NCBI GenBank assembly: GCA_035504175.1
Contig: DATJSJ010000109.1
Span: 1-11,722 of the forward strand
Reading direction: 5' to 3'
DNA length: 11,722 nt
Origin: DATJSJ01 sp035504175
GTDB taxonomy: Bacteria; Pseudomonadota; Alphaproteobacteria; Acetobacterales; Acetobacteraceae
Below are positions 1-5,766 of this stretch, one piece after another (within the stretch, counting starts at the first letter, position 1; each line of letters begins with the position of its first letter). The notes below the pieces were generated by a model. The model made no database searches. It was not told where the DNA came from and saw nothing but the letters and a program-made list of their open reading frames with translations. The translations under genes were made by a program, and so were the position numbers.

Positions 1-138
1 CTCCAGCCCTTCGAGCCGCCCTTTGAGGCCGAACACGCTGAACGGCATGCACAGGAACGCAAGCAGCAGCAGCGCCAGTGGCACCAGCAGCAGCCCCGGC
101 AGCCACCACGGCATCCAGCCTGGAATGGCGAACGGCAT
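1..138 (-). CDS. Small membrane-anchored protein, N-terminal part only (runs off left edge)
   Basis: Read on the minus strand, an ATG at 138 opens a frame that stays open for 46 codons to the window edge. The peptide begins MPFAIPGWMPWWLPG and continues into one strong hydrophobic stretch rich in Leu (about residues 14-35). It then turns charged (LKGRLEGLE), as if an amphipathic or coiled-coil segment follows. This fits a single-pass inner-membrane anchor with a short N-terminus. No Shine-Dalgarno sequence is obvious before the ATG. Its upstream flank is occupied by repeat copy A, whose nearest base is about 20 nt from the start. It could be one of the short conserved membrane proteins of Acetobacteraceae, but I do not recognise a named family. 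The frame is supported by composition and the absence of stops, not by homology. Confidence 0.55.
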   Translation of the reverse strand, partial: MPFAIPGWMPWWLPGLLLVPLALLLLAFLCMPFSVFGLKGRLEGLE

Positions 139-157
139 GACGCGGAGTCTAGACCAG

Positions 158-238
158 GATCGCCTGAGGTGGAATCACCGAAGGTGTGAATCATGGCCTT
201 AAAACAACAGGCTAGGTCTGGACCGCGCGGCCCGGTCG
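158..238 (+). repeat. Interspersed intergenic repeat, copy A
   Basis: This segment aligns with 5600-5679 with a single one-base gap. By hand count about 31 of 34 positions match in the first part (starting GATCGCC, then AGGTGG, ATCACCGAAGG and GTGAAT). About 29 of 47 match in the second part, ending in an identical GCCCGGTCG at the same distance. The core holds short self-complementary steps: GGTG/CACC around GAAT, and CACC/GGTG around GAA. It lies between two minus-strand genes, just upstream of the 1-138 gene and downstream of the 317-718 lipoprotein. It looks like a non-coding dispersed element of the REP/BIME kind. Confidence 0.6.
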
Positions 239-316
239 AATCCCGCGCGGATTGGCGGCCTGGCGGGCGCCGGGAATCGGCGGGGCTGGCCCGCGACGGC
301 GGCCCGATGCCCCGCG

Positions 317-718
317 TCAGTCGTCCGCCGTCAGCGCCTTCGGCCAGGGGGCGACGCGGTTGCGCTCCTGCGCCGGGGTCAGGCGCCACGGACCGTCGGC
401 GACGCTCTGCGGGTGGTCGGGCAGGTCCTCCGGGTTCTTCCAGCAATCCACCACGCCGAGGCTGCGCGAACAGAAGGGCGGCTGGTCCGGCGGCGGCTGG
501 GTCGCCTCGCAATACGACTTGCCCTGGTCCAGCCGCACGATCGAGCAGTTCTTGCCCGACAGGGCGGAGACGGCGAGGTCCGGGATCGAGCGGCCGAACA
601 CCACCACGCTCGCGGCATTGCCGGCGGCGAAACCGCCGACCGGCGCCATCCATGGCGCCTGGCAGCCGCCGAGCAGCAGGAGCAGGCCGAACAGGGAAAG
701 GCGGGGCCGGATGCACAT
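317..718 (-). CDS. Putative lipoprotein with four conserved-looking cysteines, unknown function
   Basis: The frame encodes 133 residues. The N-terminus is a textbook lipoprotein signal: MCIRPR, then a leucine-rich core, then the lipobox LGGC with Cys19 as the lipidated residue. The mature part is small and has four further cysteines (58, 70, 83, 92), spaced to allow two disulfides, within a Pro- and Asp-rich sequence (KNCSIVRLDQGKSYC, then QPPFCSRSLGVVDCW). An envelope location, anchored to the inner or outer membrane, is therefore likely. I know of no named domain for it. It is divergent from the yfgM-bamB-der operon across a 113-nt gap and may share that regulatory region. No clear Shine-Dalgarno sequence precedes ATG 718, but the signal peptide begins directly at this Met, which supports the start. 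Confidence 0.75.
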   Translation of the reverse strand: MCIRPRLSLFGLLLLLGGCQAPWMAPVGGFAAGNAASVVVFGRSIPDLAVSALSGKNCSIVRLDQGKSYCEATQPPPDQPPFCSRSLGVVDCWKNPEDLPDHPQSVADGPWRLTPAQERNRVAPWPKALTADD

Positions 719-770
719 GCCGGGAAGATGGCACGGCGGGATGAACAGCGGGTTTCGGCGGCCGCCGGGT

Positions 771-799
771 TTGCCGCGGCGGGGCGCCGCCGCTATGGT
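771..799 (+). promoter_or_regulatory. Candidate housekeeping promoter of the yfgM-like/bamB/der operon
   Basis: TTGCCG at 771-776 and TATGGT at 794-799 are separated by exactly 17 nt. Each hexamer matches four of six positions of the sigma-70 consensus (TTGACA, TATAAT). The -10 box ends 32 nt before the GTG start at 832, which leaves room for a short leader. The spacing and position make this the best promoter visible in the window, although no transcription start was measured. Confidence 0.55.
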
Positions 800-831
800 C
801 CGGCCGTTTCCTGCGGCGGTCCGAGGTCGGC

Positions 832-1497
832 GTGCCTGATATCTTCGATGAAGTGGAGGAAGACCTCCGCGCCGAACGTGCCCAGGCCCTGCTGCGACGC
901 TACGGCGGTCTGCTGCTGATCGCCGCCGGCATCGCGGTGCTGGCGGTTGCTGCCTACCAGGCGTGGCGCTGGTACGATGCGAAGCAGGCCGGACGCGTCG
1001 CCACCGCCTATATCGCGGCGATGCGCGAGGCGGATGCCGCCAGCCCGTCGGCGAACTCGCCGCAAAGCGTCACCGCCGCCCAGGCCTTCCTGAAGGTCGC
1101 CGGGGAAAGCCGCGCCGGCTACCGCACGCTCGCGCGGCTGCGGGCCGCGGCGCTGCTCGCGCACCAGGGCAAGACGCCGGAGGCGCTGGCCCTGTGGAAC
1201 GAGGTCGTGCATGACGATGCGGCGGACCCGCTGCTGCGCAGCCTCGCGAACCTGCTCTGGGTCGAACACAACCTCGACCACGGCGACCCGTCGGCGCTGC
1301 AGCAGCGGCTGACCGAGCTGGAGACGCCGGACAGCCCCTGGCACGGTCTGGCGCGCGAGGCGGACGCGATGCTGCAGCTCCGCCTCGGCAAGGCCGAGGC
1401 GGCGCGCGCGACGCTGAAGCAGGTGGAGGCGGATCCGGCGACACCGGAAGGTGTGCGCCGACGGGCGGCGGGGCTGCTGGTGAGGCTTGGCGGATGA
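832..1497 (+). CDS. YfgM-like ancillary SecYEG translocon subunit (TPR_21 family)
   Basis: This is a 221-residue protein starting at GTG 832. It begins PDIFDEVEEDLRAERAQALL, a short acidic cytoplasmic head typical of the family. One transmembrane helix follows (about residues 25-42, GGLLLIAAGIAVLAVAAY), then an Ala/Leu-rich helical region of TPR type (about 50-215) that would lie in the periplasm. E. coli YfgM (about 206 residues) has the same architecture. It binds the SecYEG translocon together with PpiD and is thought to hand over exported proteins. The neighbours support the call, because yfgM-bamB-der is also the order in E. coli. The stop codon overlaps the bamB start (ATGA), so translation is probably coupled. 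GTG is preferred because the family's N-terminal sequence starts directly there. The family is well supported and the exact partner set is inference. Confidence 0.85.
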   Translation: MPDIFDEVEEDLRAERAQALLRRYGGLLLIAAGIAVLAVAAYQAWRWYDAKQAGRVATAYIAAMREADAASPSANSPQSVTAAQAFLKVAGESRAGYRTLARLRAAALLAHQGKTPEALALWNEVVHDDAADPLLRSLANLLWVEHNLDHGDPSALQQRLTELETPDSPWHGLAREADAMLQLRLGKAEAARATLKQVEADPATPEGVRRRAAGLLVRLGG

Positions 1498-2822
1498 CCG
1501 CCAGGCTGACGCGCCGTGCCGCATTGCTGATGCCTGCCGCGCTCCTCTCCGGATGCAGTCTGATGGATAGCTGGTTCGGCAACTCCAAGCCGCGCCTGCC
1601 GGGCAAGCGCGAATCGATCGGCACCGGCGAATCGACCGGGCTGAAGGTCGACCTCGCGCATCTGAGCGACGTCACCCTGCCGTCGCCGGTCGAGAACCGC
1701 GACTGGCCGCAGCCGGGTGGCGATCCCGCGCACGTCATGGGCAATCTGGCCGGGGAACGCTACCGCCGGCTGTGGTCCTCGGCGATCGGCGAGGGCACCG
1801 GCTATCGCCAGCGCATCACCTCCCGCCCGATCGTGGTCGGCGGCCGCGTCTACGCCATGGACGCGGATGCGGTGGTGACCGGCTACGATCTCACGCATGG
1901 CCGGCGGCTGTGGCGCACCGAAACCCAGGGCAAGAAGGACCGCAGCTTCAATGTCGGCGGCGGCATCGCCTCCGACGGCCGGCTGATCTATGCGGCGACC
2001 GGCCGGGCCGAGGTGCTGGCGCTCGACCCGGCGAGCGGCGCGATCCGCTGGCGCAACACCGTCGATGCGCCGGCCCGCGCCGCGCCAACCGTCGCCGGCG
2101 GCCGGCTGTATTTCCCGACCATCGAGGACCAGCTGCTCGCACTGTCCGTCGAGAATGGCAGCCAGGTCTGGAGCTATCAGGCGCAGAACGCGGCGACCAG
2201 CATGCTCGGCCAGCCTTCGCCGGCGGTCTCGGCCGACATCGTCGTCGCCGGGTTCGGCTCCGGCGATCTCGCGGCATTGCGCAGCGACACCGGCAGCACG
2301 GTCTGGACCGATACGCTGGCCTCCTCGCAGAGCGCCGACAGTCTCGCCGCGATCTCGGCGATCCGTGGCCTGCCGGTGATCGACAACGAGCGGGTCTATG
2401 CGATCGGCCTCGGCGGGCTGATGCTCTGCCTCGACCTGCGGTCCGGCCGGCGGCTGTGGGAGCGCGATGTCGGCGGCAGTGAAACCCCCTGGGTTGCCGG
2501 CGAGTGGGTGTTCGTGCTGACCGACCAGCAGCAGCTCGCCGCCCTGCACCGCGATGACGGGCATGCGCGCTGGATCGCCGACCTGCCGAACTGGAAGAAC
2601 CCGCAGAAGGGTGAAGGCCCGATCTACTGGGTCGGGCCGGTGATGATGGGCGGGCGGCTGGTGGTGATGAGCAGCGACCGCCAGATGATCGCGCTCGATG
2701 CCCGGAACGGCCGCGACCTCGGCTGGCAGAAGCTGCAGACCTCGATCTCGCTGACGCCGATCGTCGCACAGGCGCGGCTGCTGTCGATCGGCGATGACGG
2801 CCAGCTCGCGGCCTATGGCTGA
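1494..2822 (+). CDS. bamB: Outer membrane protein assembly factor BamB (PQQ-like beta-propeller lipoprotein)
   Basis: This is a 442-residue lipoprotein. Its signal peptide has an Arg-rich start (TARLTRRAA), a hydrophobic core and the lipobox LSGC, giving lipidated Cys21. A Gly/Pro-rich linker leads into repeated propeller blades, seen as recurring strands such as RVYAMDADAVVTGYDLTHG, VLALDPASGAIRW, LLALSVENGSQVW and LCLDLRSGRRLWE. These match the PQQ-repeat pattern of an Asp, a Gly and a Trp at the end of each blade. BamB is the periplasmic scaffold lipoprotein of the Bam complex and helps BamA insert outer-membrane beta-barrels. It is longer than E. coli BamB (392 residues), mainly through the N-terminal linker. 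It starts inside the end of the yfgM-like gene, with GGTGAGG at 1479-1485 as a plausible ribosome site. A 38-nt gap leads to der. Confidence 0.92.
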   Translation: MTARLTRRAALLMPAALLSGCSLMDSWFGNSKPRLPGKRESIGTGESTGLKVDLAHLSDVTLPSPVENRDWPQPGGDPAHVMGNLAGERYRRLWSSAIGEGTGYRQRITSRPIVVGGRVYAMDADAVVTGYDLTHGRRLWRTETQGKKDRSFNVGGGIASDGRLIYAATGRAEVLALDPASGAIRWRNTVDAPARAAPTVAGGRLYFPTIEDQLLALSVENGSQVWSYQAQNAATSMLGQPSPAVSADIVVAGFGSGDLAALRSDTGSTVWTDTLASSQSADSLAAISAIRGLPVIDNERVYAIGLGGLMLCLDLRSGRRLWERDVGGSETPWVAGEWVFVLTDQQQLAALHRDDGHARWIADLPNWKNPQKGEGPIYWVGPVMMGGRLVVMSSDRQMIALDARNGRDLGWQKLQTSISLTPIVAQARLLSIGDDGQLAAYG

Positions 2823-2860
2823 GCCGCGCCGCCGGCAGCCGGGCTGACCGGAGAGCGGGC

Positions 2861-4216
2861 ATGCGGCGGCCGGTGGTGGCGATCGCGGGCCGGCCGAATG
2901 TCGGCAAGAGCACGCTGTTCAACCGGCTGGTCGGCCGGCGCACCGCGCTGGTGTCCGACACGCCCGGCGTCACCCGCGACTGGCGCGAGGCCGAGACGGT
3001 GCTGCGCGGGCGCGAGGTGATCCTGCTCGACACGGCGGGGCTGGAGGAGGCGGCGCCGGACAGCCTGTCCGGACGTATGCATGCCGGCAGCGAGACCGCG
3101 CTCGGCCGCGCCGACCTGGCGCTGTTCGTGGTCGATGCCCGCGCCGGCCTCACGGCCGCGGACGAGGCCTTTGCCGCCCGGCTGCGGCGTCGCGGCCGCC
3201 CGGTGCTGCTGGTTGCCAACAAGGCGGAGGGCCGCGCCGGCGCCGGTGCGGCCCTCGAGGCCTACGCGCTCGGCCTCGGCGATCCGATCGCGGTCTCGGC
3301 CGAGCATGGCGAAGGGATCTCCGAGCTGATGGCGGAGATCGCCGCCCGGCTGCCGCCCGAGGATGCCGCGGCGGACGCCGGGCCGGAGACGGACGCGGAG
3401 GCCGCGCGGCCGCTGCGACTGGCGATCGTCGGGCGGCCGAATGCCGGCAAGTCGACGCTGCTCAACCGGCTGCTCGGCGAGGAGCGGATGCTGACCGGCC
3501 CCGAGCCCGGCATCACCCGCGACGCGATCGCGGTGCGGCTGCGCGACACGGAGGGGGAGATCGAGCTGGTCGACACCGCCGGGCTGCGCCGCCGCGCCCG
3601 GGTGGACGCGCCGCTCGAGCGGCTCTCGGTTGGCGCCAGCATCGCCGCCCTAAAGATGGCCGAGATCGTGGTACTGGTGGTGGACGCGGCACTCGGCCTG
3701 CACGAGCAGGACCTGCAGATCGCCCGGCTGGTCGAGCGCGAGGGCCGCGCCCTGGTGGTGGCGCTGAACAAATGGGACGCGGTCGGGGAGCGTGCGGCGC
3801 TGCGCCAGGCGGTCGCGGCGCGGCTCGAGGCCTCGCTCGCGCAGGTGAAGGGCGTCGCCGTCGTCACCGTCTCGGCGCTGACCGGCGAGGGCCTCCCGCG
3901 GCTGCTTGCCGCGGTGCGCGCCGCCGCGCTGGTGTGGAACACCCGCCTGCCGACGGCGCAGCTCAACCGCTGGTTCGAGGAGGCGATCGCCCGGCACCCG
4001 CCGCCGATCGTCGAGGGCAAGCGGCTGAAGCTGCGCTACGTCACCCAGGCCAAGGCGCGGCCGCCGACCTTCGTCCTGTTCGGCACCCGCGCCGAATTGC
4101 TGCCGCAGGACTATCAGCGCTACCTGGTGAACGAGCTGCGGCGCCGCTTCGATCTGCCCGGCACCCCAATTCGCCTGCGCCTGCGTGGCACGGCCAATCC
4201 CTATGCCGATGCGTGA
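2861..4216 (+). CDS. der: Ribosome-associated GTPase Der (EngA)
   Basis: The protein has 451 residues and two tandem GTPase domains. The first has the P-loop GRPNVGKST at 10-18, DTPGVTRD at 33-40, DTAG at 57-60 and the guanine-specificity motif as NKAE at 120-123. The second has GRPNAGKST at 191-199, EPGITRD at 215-221, DTAG at 238-241 and NKWD at 303-306. An acidic Ala-rich linker (about 165-183) joins them. A KH-like domain (about 355-445, with KRLKLRYVTQAKARPPTF) ends the protein. Der is essential for late 50S ribosomal subunit assembly. The first G4 motif ends in Glu rather than Asp, and in my recollection this is common in alphaproteobacterial Der. A ribosome site GGAGAG at 2850-2855 supports ATG 2861. 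Confidence 0.97.
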   Translation: MRRPVVAIAGRPNVGKSTLFNRLVGRRTALVSDTPGVTRDWREAETVLRGREVILLDTAGLEEAAPDSLSGRMHAGSETALGRADLALFVVDARAGLTAADEAFAARLRRRGRPVLLVANKAEGRAGAGAALEAYALGLGDPIAVSAEHGEGISELMAEIAARLPPEDAAADAGPETDAEAARPLRLAIVGRPNAGKSTLLNRLLGEERMLTGPEPGITRDAIAVRLRDTEGEIELVDTAGLRRRARVDAPLERLSVGASIAALKMAEIVVLVVDAALGLHEQDLQIARLVEREGRALVVALNKWDAVGERAALRQAVAARLEASLAQVKGVAVVTVSALTGEGLPRLLAAVRAAALVWNTRLPTAQLNRWFEEAIARHPPPIVEGKRLKLRYVTQAKARPPTFVLFGTRAELLPQDYQRYLVNELRRRFDLPGTPIRLRLRGTANPYADA

Positions 4217-4239
4217 GCGGATTGTCGGCGGGGCGCGGC

Positions 4240-4268
4240 TTTCTCGCCCTCGCCCCCCGCACTATGGT
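4240..4268 (+). promoter_or_regulatory. Weak candidate promoter for the exported-protein pair
   Basis: TATGGT at 4263-4268 is identical to the -10 box proposed for the upstream operon. A poor -35 match (TTTCTC, 4240-4245) lies 17 nt before it. The -10 box sits inside a small inverted repeat (CGCAC at 4258-4262, GTGCG at 4267-4271). The match is weak, and read-through from der is an equally good explanation for expression of the next genes. Confidence 0.3.
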
Positions 4269-4330
4269 GCGCGGCCCGACTCCGTCCGGGTCACGCCGAA
4301 TCCGTCACCCAAATGGCTGAAAGGCACTGC

Positions 4331-4906
4331 ATGCTGAGCTGGTCCCATCATCGCCCGGGACGCCTGACCCGGGCAGGCACGTCGCTCGCACTTCTCAGCT
4401 CCGTCCTGCTCGGCGGGGCCGGCCCGCTGCGCGTCGGCGCCGCGCCGCGCTGCGAGAATCCGCAGAACGAGGCGAGCTTCGACGTGCTGGCGCTGCGCAG
4501 CGAGCTCATGGTGCTCGCCACCGCCTGCAACGATTCGAGCGGCTACAACGAGTTCGTGAACCGCTACAAGCCGGAGCTCGCCGACAACGAGCACGAGATC
4601 AGCGCCTATTTCAGCCGCACCTATGGAAGGCGCGGCCAGCAGATGCACGACGCCTACGTCACCAACCTGGCGAATTCCCAGGCGGACGGGCTGCAGACCA
4701 TGGGCACGGATTTCTGCCCGCACACCAGGCTGATCGTCGATGAGGTGATGGCGCTGCCAAGTGCCACCGACCTGTCCGCCTATGCCGCCGGGAAGGATCT
4801 GGTCCCGGCCAGTCTCGGCGCCTGCGAGGTCGGGCTGGGCGAAGCGCCGAGCACGACCGAACACCATCATTACACCAAGCGCACCCGCAAGGGGCATGCC
4901 GGGTGA
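4331..4906 (+). CDS. Exported protein of unknown function with four cysteines
   Basis: From ATG 4331 this is a 191-residue protein. A basic N-terminus (SHHRPGRLTRAG) precedes a hydrophobic core (about 17-31), with likely signal cleavage near VGAAP (residues 35-39). The mature chain has four cysteines (41, 66, 129, 165), which is suitable for two disulfides in the periplasm. Its best preserved-looking block is YNEFVNRYKPELADNEHEI, followed by AYFSRTYGRRGQQMHDAYV. The tail contains a His triplet and several Lys/Arg residues. I recall similar short secreted proteins in Acetobacteraceae but know no function. The start at 4331 is favoured by GAAAGG at 4319-4324. ATG 4313 is in frame and would add six residues. 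The stop overlaps the next gene start (GTGA), so the two products are probably made together. Confidence 0.75.
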   Translation: MLSWSHHRPGRLTRAGTSLALLSSVLLGGAGPLRVGAAPRCENPQNEASFDVLALRSELMVLATACNDSSGYNEFVNRYKPELADNEHEISAYFSRTYGRRGQQMHDAYVTNLANSQADGLQTMGTDFCPHTRLIVDEVMALPSATDLSAYAAGKDLVPASLGACEVGLGEAPSTTEHHHYTKRTRKGHAG

Positions 4907-5403
4907 GGCATCATTGGGGGTGTTTGGCCGTCCTCGCGGGGGCGGCGCTGCTGCAAGGCTGCGCCAAGCCCGCACCGGCACCGGAAGTGTCCTCGGCGCG
5001 TGTCTTCGCCTCGGATCTCGAAGGCGGCGCCAAGGTCTGCACCGTGCCGAAGCGGCTGGAACCGGCGGACGGCAAATCCGTGCACGCGGATATGCGGCTG
5101 GTCAATGACGGCGGCTGGTGCGGGCTGGAGGTCGCCGAATCCGGGCCGGCGCCATTCACGCTGGGTCTGGTCGCGCGCCGCCCGGCGCATGGCGACGTCT
5201 ACGTCCACACCGTCGGCGACGTGACGCGCATCGACTACACGCCCGACAAATACTTCGGCGGTCCGGACCAGTTCACGGTTCAGCTCGTGCCGGGCAACGC
5301 GATGGTCGAAGTGGCTGTAGCGGTGGAAGGAGGTGCAGCCGCGCCCACGCCGCCTCCGGCCAAGCCAAGCAAGTCGACGACGAAGCGTCGCCACACCTCC
5401 TGA
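4903..5403 (+). CDS. Lipoprotein with a predicted Ig-like/beta-sandwich domain
   Basis: This is a 166-residue protein from GTG 4903, overlapping the previous stop by four bases. It has a lipoprotein signal (RHHWGCLAVLAGAALLQGC) with lipobox LQGC and lipidated Cys20. A short Ala/Pro linker leads to one beta-rich domain (about residues 42-142). This ends in TRIDYTPDKYFGGPDQFTVQ, a pattern like the YTP...G.D.F strand pair of bacterial Ig-like (Big/cadherin-like) modules. Two cysteines, 46 and 73, could form one disulfide. The C-terminus is Pro-rich and ends in basic residues (KSTTKRRHTS), which may be disordered or touch an anionic surface. Envelope anchoring is likely. The partner may be the secreted product of the coupled upstream gene. 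No specific function can be assigned, and the Ig-like label rests on motif shape only. Confidence 0.75.
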   Translation: MRHHWGCLAVLAGAALLQGCAKPAPAPEVSSARVFASDLEGGAKVCTVPKRLEPADGKSVHADMRLVNDGGWCGLEVAESGPAPFTLGLVARRPAHGDVYVHTVGDVTRIDYTPDKYFGGPDQFTVQLVPGNAMVEVAVAVEGGAAAPTPPPAKPSKSTTKRRHTS

Positions 5404-5491
5404 GCTGCGCCACCGTTTGCCAAGTGCGGGCGAATGGCGGCGGCTGCACGACGGGCTGGAGTGGATTCGCCCCGACGGTGTCGGCCCTTGG

Positions 5492-5525
5492 CCAGTTTCG
5501 GTGTGACTGTGCACACCGAAACTGG
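5492..5525. terminator. Perfect 14-bp inverted repeat, possible terminator or intergenic palindrome
   Basis: The arms CCAGTTTCGGTGTG (5492-5505) and CACACCGAAACTGG (5512-5525) are exactly complementary around a six-base loop, ACTGTG. A G·T pair could extend the stem by one step on the plus transcript. It lies 88 nt past the stop of the lipoprotein gene. There is no T-tract on either side, so it does not meet the strict definition of an intrinsic terminator. A bidirectional stop or mRNA-end stabiliser is likely from position. A protein-binding site or mobile-element remnant is possible. Confidence 0.45.
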
Positions 5526-5599
5526 TCTGGGCTTCGGCTTGCGACTGCGATTCACGCGCACCGGCGCTTCCGCCTCGCGCGATCGCGGGACAGGAGCAT

Positions 5600-5679
5600 G
5601 ATCGCCGGAGGTGGATCACCGAAGGCGTGAATGACGGTTTGAAATCGAAAAGCGGGACCAGAATCGCTCTGCCCGGTCG
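5600..5679 (+). repeat. Interspersed intergenic repeat, copy B
   Basis: This is the partner of 158-238 in the same orientation, one base shorter because one A is missing in the AGGTGGATCACC core. Differences from copy A in the first part are few (T/G, T/C and the gap). The second part has diverged much more, often by C/T changes, yet it ends in the same GCCCGGTCG. To its left stands GAGCATGATC. The sequence right of copy A's core, AATCATG, is nearly the mirror of that, so the ancestral unit may have had inverted ends. Confidence 0.6.
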
Positions 5680-5730
5680 GAGCGATCCAGGTCCGACGCA
5701 GCAGGCCGCATGGTTTCGTAACGCGCTCCA

Positions 5731-5760
5731 ATCCGCCGGGCCGATACCGGTCCGGCGGAT
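5731..5760 (-). terminator. Hairpin directly after the trehalase gene
   Basis: The arms 5731-5743 and 5748-5760 pair around a four-base loop (ATAC on the plus strand). Nine outer base pairs are perfect (ATCCGCCGG against CCGGCGGAT) and three inner ones are perfect. Between them is one position that is a G·T pair on the plus strand but a C·A mismatch on the trehalase transcript. The stem starts 7 nt beyond the trehalase stop codon. Position and stability suggest a transcript end. No U-tract follows, so Rho or processing may complete termination. Confidence 0.5.
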
Positions 5761-5766
5761 CGCTTC

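Larger units (their letters stand above)
5404..5766. other. Convergent intergenic region with a palindrome, a repeat and a hairpin
   Basis: This is the 363-nt gap between the end of the plus-strand lipoprotein gene and the end of the minus-strand trehalase gene. I see no credible gene in it on either strand. It holds three non-coding structures, listed separately: a perfect 14-bp inverted repeat (5492-5525), interspersed repeat copy B (5600-5679), and a GC-rich hairpin 7 nt beyond the trehalase stop (5731-5760). The stretch 5404-5480 has no feature I can name. Confidence 0.6.

Noticed and set aside
252..839. Plus-strand open frames across the four-Cys lipoprotein
   Set aside because: Their products are Arg/Pro-rich. 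The opposite strand has a clean lipoprotein signal and disulfide-type cysteines.
1119..2564. Long minus-strand open frame opposite yfgM/bamB
   Set aside because: Its product is low-complexity Arg/Ala/Gly sequence. The plus strand encodes recognisable BamB blades and the YfgM-like protein.
1948..3222. Minus-strand open frame opposite bamB and der
   Set aside because: It is made almost entirely of Arg, Ser, Ala and Pro, spans a gene junction and conflicts with the certain der gene.
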